Source: JAFGTX01 sp942492225
GTDB taxonomy: Bacteria > Bacillota > Clostridia > Peptostreptococcales > Acidaminobacteraceae
Direction of reading: 5' to 3'
Length of the DNA stretch: 14,705 nucleotides
Assembly: GCA_942492225.1 (NCBI GenBank)
Contig: CALODS010000029.1
Location: 1-14,705, forward strand
Each line of letters begins with the position of its first letter. The first letter of the stretch is position 1. Positions 8,373-14,421 of the stretch are shown here, one piece after another. Position numbers and translations under genes: made by a program. A model generated the notes under the pieces. That model searched no databases, had not been told where the DNA came from, and saw only the letters and a list, made by a program, of their open reading frames with translations.

Positions 8373-8391
8373 ATAAATGAAAATCATTATC
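8373..8391 (+). promoter_or_regulatory. Fur-box-like operator, sRNA 1
   Basis: ATAAATGAAAATCATTATC matches 15 of the 19 positions of the classical Fur box (GATAATGATAATCATTATC), including the whole right half except its first base. It covers about +1 to +19 of the predicted transcript, a position where bound Fur-Fe would block initiation. Confidence 0.7.
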
Positions 8392-8562
8392 ATTGAGAAA
8401 CGGAATTACCCATCACTCCAATAATATTTCACCCAAATATATTGAGTGTTTCCGTACTATAAATATTATAGCTCTCAAATAAACAACTCCCCCAAGAGAC
8501 AAAGATTTTCAAAATTATATTAGACATGTTAAGTTTCCTCAAAAACAAAATGTGAATATGTT

Positions 8563-8601
8563 AAAAGACCGTAAGCGCCCCTTACGGTCTTTTATTTTTT
8601 T
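8563..8601 (+). terminator. Intrinsic terminator of sRNA 1
   Basis: A perfect 13-bp stem AAAAGACCGTAAG / CTTACGGTCTTTT (8563-8575 / 8581-8593), loop CGCCC, then A and seven T. Confidence 0.93.
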
Positions 8602-8641
8602 AAACTATTTTACACATGTACAGCATAACTTATAATTTTTT

Positions 8642-8680
8642 CTAATTCCTATTGACTTACTCGGAATTAGACTGTATACT
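8642..8680 (+). promoter_or_regulatory. Sigma-A promoter of sRNA 2 with dyad around the -35
   Basis: TTGACT (8652-8657), 17 bp, TATACT (8675-8680). The flanking dyad is CTAATTCC-N13-GGAATTAG (8642-8649 / 8663-8670), one base pair longer than in copy 1. Confidence 0.85.
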
Positions 8681-8686
8681 TAGGTT

Positions 8687-8705
8687 GTAAATGAAAATCA
8701 TTATC
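8687..8705 (+). promoter_or_regulatory. Fur-box-like operator, sRNA 2
   Basis: GTAAATGAAAATCATTATC matches 16 of 19 Fur-box positions. The core AAATGAAAATCATTATC is unchanged from copy 1 although the bases just upstream have diverged. Confidence 0.7.
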
Positions 8706-8877
8706 ATCGAGAAGCGGATTTACCCACCACTCCAATAATATTTCACCCAGATATATTGAGTGTTTCCGTACTATAAAATATTATAGCTCTCAGATAAACA
8801 ACTCCCCCAAGAGACAAAGATTTTCAAAAATTATATTAGACATGTTAAGTTTCCTCAAAACAAAATGTGAATATTTT

Positions 8878-8916
8878 AAAAGACCGTAAGCACCCCTTAC
8901 GGTCTTTTACTTTTTT
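8878..8916. terminator. Terminator of sRNA 2, possibly bidirectional
   Basis: A 13-bp stem AAAAGACCGTAAG / CTTACGGTCTTTT (8878-8890 / 8896-8908), loop CACCC, then AC and six T on the plus strand. On the minus strand the stem also ends in four T, so it may stop the hydrogenase operon too. No other hairpin lies between 8917 and 8930. Confidence 0.88.
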
Positions 8917-8929
8917 GAAGTTGTATATT

Positions 8930-10360
8930 TTAACGATGAAGGGAGAATGATTTTTTCTCGAATATTCTCAAACTGTCTTCGGGTGTCTTTTCTAGCGCCA
9001 GCTTTGCATAATCATCTATTAATTTAGTTGTGGCAGGTGCATGATGTAATGAAACAGGTCCTTTTGTACAACCGCCTTTGCATGCCATTCCTTCGATAAA
9101 ATTAAAATTGTGTCGATTGACATTTGCAATTTTTAACGCCTTGTCACAAGCTTCGATGCCATCACAGGTAATAGGATTAAACGCGATAGATTCATGACTT
9201 AGTAATTCTCTTAATCCTTCCGTTAAACCACCGCTTCTAGCAAATATACGTCCGTAATAGGACGCGTTATTGAGTGGTACTTCTTCAATATCGGATAAGG
9301 AAATCTTAGCTGCATCTAATAATGCTGCTAGTTCTTCAAAGGTAAGGACGAACTGAATTAATTCCTGTGAATCATATAAGTTCTTTTCCATCTTCTTTCC
9401 GATACAGGGGCCAATAAAAATTATTTTAGCATTTGGATCAATCGTCTTTATAATTTTTGCTGTTGCAAACATAGGTGAGACAGTTGTTGAACGTTTATCT
9501 TTTAAATTTGGAAAGTTGTTTTCAATATATTGATAGAATGCCGGGCAACAAGAACTGGTCATAACAGAGTGTTCTTGCATGTGTTCAACAAATTCTTTCG
9601 CTTCGTGTTCTGCCACAAGATCTGCACCAAGGGCAACTTCAATAACATCTTTAAATCCTAGCGCTTTTATTCCAGCAATTATTTGTCCTGGAGACGCATA
9701 ACTAAACTGGCTAGCGAATGCAGGTGCTATAATTGCGTATGTAGGTTCTCTTTGTAGCAATTGAATGGTGTCAACGATATATGATTTATCTTGAATGGCT
9801 CCAAATGGACACATATAAACACATGCACCACACTGAATACACTTATCGTTATCAATGACGGCCTTTTTTTCTGAATCTATTGTAATAGCTTTTACAGGAC
9901 AAGCCCGCTTACAAGGACGCATTAGATCACTTATGGCATTGTATGGACAGGCATCTTTGCATCTTCCACATTCAATACATTTAGAGTAATCAATAATGGC
10001 CTTTTGATTGACAATACTAATAGCGTCCTTTGGACAACTGTCAATACAGCGATGCGCAATACATCCCCGACATGCCTCTGTAATCTTATAACGATTAATG
10101 GGACATTGATCACATGCAGTTGAAAGAACTTCAATAATATTTTCATTGTCTGGGTCACCACCAAGTGCCATTTGGATGCGCTCCGTTGTAATGGCACGTT
10201 CGTGATAAATACAACACCTACTTCTAGGTTCAGGACCCGGATCGATTTTCTGTGGTATTGATGGTATATCTTTCAGTAACGTTCCGTTAAGGGCAGATGT
10301 CGACACTTCTCTTAATACTTCATATTTCACGAGTTGTACGTAATTCTCAAAAGATCTCAT
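8930..10360 (-). CDS. Monomeric [FeFe] hydrogenase, group-B-like
   Basis: 476 aa, ATG preceded by AGGAGGGA. It would catalyse reversible proton reduction to H2 with ferredoxin as likely partner, in the cytoplasm. The N-terminal domain has RCCIYHERAI (48-57) and CDQC (83-86), typical of the group B monomeric family. A Cys-rich region follows: C97-x2-C-x4-C-x3-CP, C128-x2-C-x2-C-x3-CP, CKRACP (150-155) and C174-x2-C-x2-C-x3-CP, enough for several 4Fe-4S clusters. H-domain motifs are intact: TSSCCPAF (C272 ligand, C271 the usual proton-relay Cys), IGPCIGKKME (C319) and EGMACKGGCTKGP (C427, C431). All four H-cluster ligands are present, so it should be catalytic. It is the last gene of the operon, 11 bp after the phosphatase gene. 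The maturases HydE, HydF and HydG are not in the window. The group assignment is by motif memory. Confidence 0.92.
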   Translation of the reverse strand: MRSFENYVQLVKYEVLREVSTSALNGTLLKDIPSIPQKIDPGPEPRSRCCIYHERAITTERIQMALGGDPDNENIIEVLSTACDQCPINRYKITEACRGCIAHRCIDSCPKDAISIVNQKAIIDYSKCIECGRCKDACPYNAISDLMRPCKRACPVKAITIDSEKKAVIDNDKCIQCGACVYMCPFGAIQDKSYIVDTIQLLQREPTYAIIAPAFASQFSYASPGQIIAGIKALGFKDVIEVALGADLVAEHEAKEFVEHMQEHSVMTSSCCPAFYQYIENNFPNLKDKRSTTVSPMFATAKIIKTIDPNAKIIFIGPCIGKKMEKNLYDSQELIQFVLTFEELAALLDAAKISLSDIEEVPLNNASYYGRIFARSGGLTEGLRELLSHESIAFNPITCDGIEACDKALKIANVNRHNFNFIEGMACKGGCTKGPVSLHHAPATTKLIDDYAKLALEKTPEDSLRIFEKKSFSLHR

Positions 10361-10371
10361 GAAAGTCCCTC

Positions 10372-11532
10372 CTATATATAGTGAATCTTTATGATTTTAC
10401 CAAGTAGTTTTAATTGATCGATTAATTGGTTGAGCACTGTTCTTTTAATTCCAAATTCACTTGGGAAATCTGGATTTTGGTGAGCGGGGTTAATAGCGCC
10501 ACCAATCCAAAATGTGATATGCGTACAATCTTCTAATAACAATTTAGCCAGTTGCGTGGCACCGTCAGTTTTTGTAAGATTCGTTGATTCTTGACTACGA
10601 TAATTTTTAATAATTTCAACTGTGCGACTCAACGTTAAAACGCCTTCTGTAACAAGATCAATCCCTTTGATTTTTCCAATCGGTGGAATATTGGGATCGG
10701 AATAATCTAATGATGTTTCAATAACGGTTGAAAGGTTATGGGCAACAATGTTAGAAGCTGTTCCACCACAAACAACTTTTCGGTGCTTCTCTTTCATAAA
10801 TGATTTTATGAAATTAGCATCATTTTCTGGATCTTTGGGAGGACCAGAAAATAAATCAACCGCTTCGGGTGCACGCATGACAATACTCGCAACTGTTGTA
10901 TCATCGCCAGGTTTATGATCATAAAGGATATTGCAGGCATCAAGCAATGTTGTAGAGATACGTTCTGCACTTTTATAAAGTTTAGATTCCTTCTTTAGAA
11001 AATCAGCAACATGTTCCCATTGCCAACCAAGATTCAAAATGCCACCTACACCAGCGTGTATAACGCCATCGCTAACGACGATGAGTTGATCGCCAAGTTC
11101 AAATTGGAAGGCGCTAAGCAATACGGTTTTATCTTCATAAGTTAAGATGTCTTTTTTTAGCGGAATAATTTCATTTTTTCTTAAAAGAAAAACAGGTGGA
11201 TTATCGTATTCAATGATTGAACAATATCCAGCGGCATCAATTTCTACAATTGCAAAGGTAGAATAAGCTAAATTTCTAACTTTGCAGACTGGTAGGGTGT
11301 TCATTATGGTATCAATTGTTTCCAAAATAGATTCGCCTTCTTTTAACATTGTAGTTGCAATTTTACAGGTCATTGTTGAGAGTATATTTGCTTTTACGCC
11401 GCTACCTAATCCATCGGCAAGGACGAGAATTGTTTTATCATTTTCTCTCACGACTTCAACTGTATCGCCACATAATATTTCATTGACTTTATTGACACTT
11501 TTATGCGCGATATCAATATAGTGCTTTATCAT
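10372..11532 (-). CDS. SpoIIE/PP2C-type protein phosphatase with extra C-terminal region
   Basis: 386 aa. Residues 1-220 form a PPM/SpoIIE phosphatase: CGDT (Asp23), VLADGLGSGVKAN (Asp40), VVSDGVIHAG (Asp155) and KPGDDTT (Asp210, Asp211), i.e. the acidic residues that bind the two Mn/Mg ions. These enzymes remove phosphate from Ser/Thr, classically on anti-sigma-factor antagonists. Residues from about 225 to the end form an extra region of around 160 aa starting near a GPP motif, with KVVCGGTASNIVAHNL and HITFWIGGAINP. I cannot assign it to a domain; it seems characteristic of phosphatases in hydrogenase loci. The ATG overlaps the stop of the upstream sensory hydrogenase by 4 bp (ATGA type), so synthesis is likely coupled. 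No membrane segments, so probably cytosolic. It may be the output of the adjacent H2/redox sensor; the target is not visible here. Confidence 0.88.
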   Translation of the reverse strand: MIKHYIDIAHKSVNKVNEILCGDTVEVVRENDKTILVLADGLGSGVKANILSTMTCKIATTMLKEGESILETIDTIMNTLPVCKVRNLAYSTFAIVEIDAAGYCSIIEYDNPPVFLLRKNEIIPLKKDILTYEDKTVLLSAFQFELGDQLIVVSDGVIHAGVGGILNLGWQWEHVADFLKKESKLYKSAERISTTLLDACNILYDHKPGDDTTVASIVMRAPEAVDLFSGPPKDPENDANFIKSFMKEKHRKVVCGGTASNIVAHNLSTVIETSLDYSDPNIPPIGKIKGIDLVTEGVLTLSRTVEIIKNYRSQESTNLTKTDGATQLAKLLLEDCTHITFWIGGAINPAHQNPDFPSEFGIKRTVLNQLIDQLKLLGKIIKIHYI

Positions 11533-13250
11533 AAGGTTTCTTCCTCTCCGATGACAAGTTCTTTAAGTCGATTTAAATTGACTTTGGTTTCTGCTGTCGT
11601 TTCACCAAGTAAACTGGCAATTTCTTGTGCAACACGCATTTGTTTATTGATGACTTCTTGGCAAGATGTTAATGTTTGAGCTTTTACTCTAGCAAGCTCT
11701 TGTTGTTTTGATTCAACCGCTGTAATATCCATCAAGATGCAGATTATAACATCTTCCTCTTCTAAATAAATGAGACTTTCATAAAATGATTTTTCAATAT
11801 CGCTATAATATTCTTTACAGCGAAGACTGTTCTCTTTTGTTTCAAAAACAGTTTCAAATTTAGATTCAGACATAAATAAAGCAACGGGTAAATCGTTAAT
11901 ATCAGCGTCTTTTCTGATAAAATTATTTTTGAAAGAAGGATTAGCCTCTTTGATTTTGTATGAACGATCTACGATGATGATTAAATTAGGACTATGATTG
12001 AAAATCGTTGTGCTAAGACTTTCTGCCTTATCTCTTAAATAGGGCAGACACATGTGAATATCGCTCATTTCATTAAATACAGCTTCTGCTTTGTCATAAC
12101 ATGTTAGATAACCACAGGCACTACAATTCAACAAATCAGCTTCTTTTGTTTTACCAATCTCATTTAAAATTGACCAAATTTCTTCTTCTGTTGGTGTTTT
12201 ACGCGTAACCATTTTTGCGAGATAAGTCTTTTTGATTTGTAAATCTTTAGAAACTTCATCGTGTTCATCTGTTTCATAAGGTAACTGATCAATGTATTGA
12301 TGTAACTTTATTTTTCGTTCAATTGAGTTCTCAATATTTTTGGGCATACCAGGACCAGAAAGACAACTATTATTACAAATACACATTTCGATACAATAAT
12401 CATTCAATAAACCTTTTTTCATCACATCCAATAATTCTATGCAATTTTCAATACCATTAACTTTTGTAATTTTATATTTTGATTGAAATCTTGTTTTTAA
12501 ATTAGAGTCTAATAGACTCGATCCAGTTGGATAGAGGCCACCTCTTTTGGTTGAAGTTACTGAAAATGGAGAAGGCGCCAGTGATTCTAGTGAAACATCT
12601 TCAGAAATAAACCACTGTTCAAGCTCTTCAAATGTAAGAACGGAATCAATTGTTGTACTATGTTGGAATTCTTCAGCTTCGGCTTTTTTGGCCATACATG
12701 GGCCAATAAAAACAACATAGCTATCACTTCCATAACGACGGCGTAGTATTTTACCATGGGCGACCATTGGTGAAACAAATGGTAGTATGTATGGCGTAAG
12801 TGTTGGATAGTACTGTTCAATTAAATAATTTGCTGATGGACAGCAAGAGGTTATTAAATTAGGCAGTGTAGATTCTTTTAATGTTTCATGAAATGATTGT
12901 GAAATGATATCTCCGCCAATACCAGTTTCTTCAACATGATGAAAACCGAGGAGTTTGAGTCCCGTGACGATTGAAAGTGGTGTTTCTATATCAAAAGCAC
13001 CGACAAATGCAGGTGCAATACTTGCAACGACGGTTCTACCGCTTTTGATGGCATCTTTAACTTTACTCAGTTCACTTTTAATCGTTAATGCTTTTTGTGG
13101 GCAGACTTCTTGGCACATACCACATTTGATGCATAAGTCATCAATAATGTTGTGAATTTTTTCTCGAATGACAATTGCTTTTGTAGGACATGACCTTAGA
13201 CATTTGTAACAATCATCGCACTTCTCTGTTTCAAAATTTATAAACTTCAT
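11529..13250 (-). CDS. Sensory [FeFe]-hydrogenase-like protein with Fe-S and PAS domains
   Basis: 573 aa, HydS-like. Domain order: two ferredoxin-type clusters (C11-x2-C14-x2-C17-x3-C21 and C40-x2-C43-x2-C46-x3-C50); a hydrogenase H-domain at about 65-310 with TSCCPS (C136, C137), IGPCMAKKAE (C185) and MCICNNSCLSGPG (C292, C296); an FeS domain CSACG-x4-C with a later MCLPYL (C376, C379, C384, C401); a PAS domain at about 412-520; and a coiled-coil tail rich in E, K and Q. All four H-cluster ligands are kept, but the L1 motif ends in S-A-N rather than the G-W of catalytic enzymes. Proteins of this plan are thought to sense H2 or redox state rather than turn it over quickly. No kinase, GGDEF or HTH domain is attached, so output probably goes through the neighbouring phosphatase. 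It starts one base after the upstream stop, with AAAGGAG inside that gene. Confidence 0.9.
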   Translation of the reverse strand: MKFINFETEKCDDCYKCLRSCPTKAIVIREKIHNIIDDLCIKCGMCQEVCPQKALTIKSELSKVKDAIKSGRTVVASIAPAFVGAFDIETPLSIVTGLKLLGFHHVEETGIGGDIISQSFHETLKESTLPNLITSCCPSANYLIEQYYPTLTPYILPFVSPMVAHGKILRRRYGSDSYVVFIGPCMAKKAEAEEFQHSTTIDSVLTFEELEQWFISEDVSLESLAPSPFSVTSTKRGGLYPTGSSLLDSNLKTRFQSKYKITKVNGIENCIELLDVMKKGLLNDYCIEMCICNNSCLSGPGMPKNIENSIERKIKLHQYIDQLPYETDEHDEVSKDLQIKKTYLAKMVTRKTPTEEEIWSILNEIGKTKEADLLNCSACGYLTCYDKAEAVFNEMSDIHMCLPYLRDKAESLSTTIFNHSPNLIIIVDRSYKIKEANPSFKNNFIRKDADINDLPVALFMSESKFETVFETKENSLRCKEYYSDIEKSFYESLIYLEEEDVIICILMDITAVESKQQELARVKAQTLTSCQEVINKQMRVAQEIASLLGETTAETKVNLNRLKELVIGEEETL

Positions 13251-13251
13251 C

Positions 13252-13491
13252 TTATAGTGACTCCTTTAGTGTTGAATAAAGTGATTTTACGGACTCTGGA
13301 GAAACAGAAATAATAGGATCGTCATTTATTTGAACTGACACGGCATTGCTGCACTTGCCTAAACAAAATGATGCTTTCAAGGTAATAGCCTCTTCAAGTG
13401 CATCACGTTCGATATTTTCTTTTAAAAAATTAATTATTTCATAAGAACCTTTTAAGTGACAAGCACTTCCAATACAGATTTGTACTAACAT
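13252..13491 (-). CDS. [2Fe-2S] thioredoxin-like (NuoE C-terminal type) protein
   Basis: 79 aa small ferredoxin of the NuoE/HndA C-terminal fold. Ligand pattern C6-x4-C11 (CIGSAC) and C43-x3-C47 (CLGKC) is the [2Fe-2S] signature of this family. The full NuoE helical N-terminus is absent, so it is the stand-alone domain. It is likely an electron-transfer partner between the H-domain protein encoded next and a ferredoxin or NAD(P)H donor. First gene of the operon, 1 bp before the sensory hydrogenase. Its RBS is unusually G-rich (AAGGGGG, about eight bases before ATG), and the bases just upstream form the 3' arm of a palindrome that could occlude it in mRNA. Confidence 0.9.
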   Translation of the reverse strand: MLVQICIGSACHLKGSYEIINFLKENIERDALEEAITLKASFCLGKCSNAVSVQINDDPIISVSPESVKSLYSTLKESL

Positions 13492-13502
13492 ATAATTGCC
13501 CC

Positions 13503-13531
13503 CTTGTCATTTGATTTGAAATCATGACAAG
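13503..13531. promoter_or_regulatory. Palindromic operator candidate of the hydrogenase operon
   Basis: CTTGTCAT (13503-13510) and ATGACAAG (13524-13531) form a perfect 8-bp inverted repeat with 13 bases between. Inside is a second dyad TGATTT-G-AAATCA (13512-13524). It starts at the last bases of the -10 box on the minus strand and extends across +1 to the SD. It is not a good Rex site (arms too far apart) and only half resembles FNR (TTGAT-N4-ATCAA). It could be a repressor site, an RNA hairpin, or both. Confidence 0.6.
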
Positions 13532-13558
13532 TATAACCCATAGTTAAAAAATTATCAA
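13530..13558 (-). promoter_or_regulatory. Sigma-A promoter of the hydrogenase operon
   Basis: On the minus strand TTGATA (13558-13553), exactly 17 bp, TATACT (13535-13530), giving a start near 13523 and a 5' UTR of about 30 nt before the ATG at 13491. The -10 hexamer is the same as in both sRNA promoters. Confidence 0.85.
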
Positions 13559-13653
13559 TCTCCTTTTTAAGTAGTTTTCTTAATATTTTCATGGCTATTC
13601 TTATAAGGAGTGTGATACCATAGAAAATGAATAAATTTTAAGGAGAAAACACA

Positions 13654-14421
13654 GTGCGAAGACGTAAAATAAAAGGTGCGATGGAAAAATTGCTTTCCTA
13701 CGAAAACTTAGTGTATGAAGCTGAACAATTGACAGCTGATTTTATAGAATCATTGGGATGGTTACAAGAAGATATATGGGTTGAAATTGGCATGGGAAGA
13801 GGTCAATTTATTATCGAATATGCCAAACGTCATCCAGAAAAAAAATTTATTGGTATAGAAATGAAGGAAGAAGTTCTATTAAGAGCACTTGAAAAATTAG
13901 AATCAGAAAATATTACCAATATAAGATTTATCATCGGAAATGCAAATTTAATGCCGGAATTTTTCATGCAAAATGCTTTAGAAAGAATATTTATTAATTT
14001 TTTGTGATCCATGGCCTAAGAAAAGATGGGCGAAAAGAAGATTAACCCATTCAATTTATTTAGATATTTACAAAAATATCTTGGTTCATGGTGGTGAATT
14101 ACATTTTAAAACGGATGCTGAAGCACTTTTGCGTTTTGTAGTAAATGAATCGTCAGCATTTAGTGATTTTAAGTTAGAAGAAATAGTTAAGACTTACACA
14201 GTAAAGAGATGGATATACCAACGACAGAGTATGATGATAAATTTCTTCGTAAGGGTATAAAAATATTCCGTTTGGTGGCTTTAAACATGTTTGGTATGCC
14301 GAAAAATAGCCAAAAGATTTCTTTGGGTTTTCTTTTGAGTATATGGTATTGTATTATGTGGGATAAAATAATGTTTAGGTATGGTTATATAGGGGTGTAT
14401 AAGAAATTTTACCAAAAATAG
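13654..14421 (+). pseudogene. trmB: tRNA (guanine-N7-)-methyltransferase, disrupted by frameshifts
   Basis: TrmB makes m7G46 in tRNA with SAM. It starts at GTG 13654 with AAGGAG eight bases upstream and reads RRRKIKGAMEKL, then the SAM motif VEIGMGRGQFIIEYAKRHP and FIGIEMKEEVLLRALEKLE in the first frame, up to about 14000. Homology resumes in the +1 frame with CDPWPKKRWAKRRLTH, the diagnostic TrmB block, and HGGELHFKTDAEAL. Then from about 14205 it returns to the first frame with TTEYDDKFLRKGIKIFRL, the conserved C-terminus. The first shift is explained by one extra T in a six-T run near 13998-14003; the second needs one missing base near 14205. Normal TrmB would stop near 14290, but the frame here stays open to 14421 with no similarity. 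Either a recent pseudogene or poor sequence quality; two or more indels in 300 bp favour the latter. Confidence 0.85.

Larger units (their letters stand above)
8321..8601. repeat. Tandem repeat unit, copy 1 (contains sRNA 1)
   Basis: First copy of a unit that recurs with a 314-bp period (for example TTGACT at 8338 and 8652). From the transcription start to the terminator stem I count by eye roughly nine to ten substitutions and three one-base indels over about 220 bp, i.e. about 95% identity. The copies are joined by about 35 bp of unrelated AT-rich sequence. Confidence 0.95.
8373..8601 (+). ncRNA. Candidate Fur-regulated small RNA 1
   Basis: A transcript of about 229 nt is predicted between a near-consensus promoter and an intrinsic terminator, with no convincing coding capacity. 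Candidate structure: ACGGAA (8400-8405) with TTCCGT (8450-8455); CTATAA/TTATAG as a tight hairpin at 8457-8471; and CTCT/AGAG around a loop that presents AACTCCCCC (about 8473-8498). Other C-rich tracts (ACCCATCACTCC, TTTCACCC) lie upstream. Such unpaired C-tracts are the usual seeds by which iron-sparing sRNAs of Gram-positives pair with Shine-Dalgarno regions. By context I infer repression by Fur when iron is plentiful and release under starvation, lowering synthesis of iron-rich proteins. No Hfq-type or target evidence can be read from sequence. Not recognised as a named Rfam family. Confidence 0.7.
8636..8916. repeat. Tandem repeat unit, copy 2 (contains sRNA 2)
   Basis: Second copy, same orientation as copy 1. 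The promoter hexamers, the Fur-box core, the C-rich tracts and the terminator stem are unchanged between copies. The differences lie mostly in loops and A-runs. No inverted ends, target duplications or transposase suggest an insertion element. Confidence 0.95.
8687..8916 (+). ncRNA. Candidate Fur-regulated small RNA 2
   Basis: Paralogue of sRNA 1, about 230 nt, with its own promoter, Fur-box-like site and terminator. The segment from AACTCCCCC through AAAGATTTTC and the TTTCACCC tract are identical to copy 1. Several differences fall where structure tolerates them: the tight hairpin CTATAA/TTATAG gains one loop base (AATA instead of ATA), the terminator loop changes from CGCCC to CACCC, and the ACGGA helix becomes GCGGA, keeping a G-U pair. 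This pattern suggests selection on the RNA. It runs convergently toward the hydrogenase operon, whose last gene ends 13 bp beyond the terminator, so read-through would be antisense to that gene. Confidence 0.7.

Noticed and set aside
8377..8424. A 15-codon ORF starts at the same place in both sRNA copies (MKIIII EKRNYPSLQ and MKIIII EKRIYPPLQ).
   Set aside because: The ATG lies inside the Fur-box-like site only about 4 nt from the predicted transcript start, with no RBS. Two of four changes are non-synonymous. A leaderless micropeptide cannot be excluded, but conservation is better explained by the operator and RNA structure.
8321..8916. Considered whether the tandem 280-bp units are a CRISPR array or a mobile element.
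   Set aside because: Only two long units with no short repeat/spacer pattern, no terminal inverted repeats, no target duplication and no transposase; each unit has a full promoter-terminator plan instead.
13503..13531. Rex (NADH/NAD+ sensor) binding site upstream of the hydrogenase operon.
   Set aside because: Rex sites are about 18 bp, TTGTTAA-N4-TTAACAA; here the TTGTCA/TGACAA arms are 13 bp apart or more, so the match is only to the outer bases.
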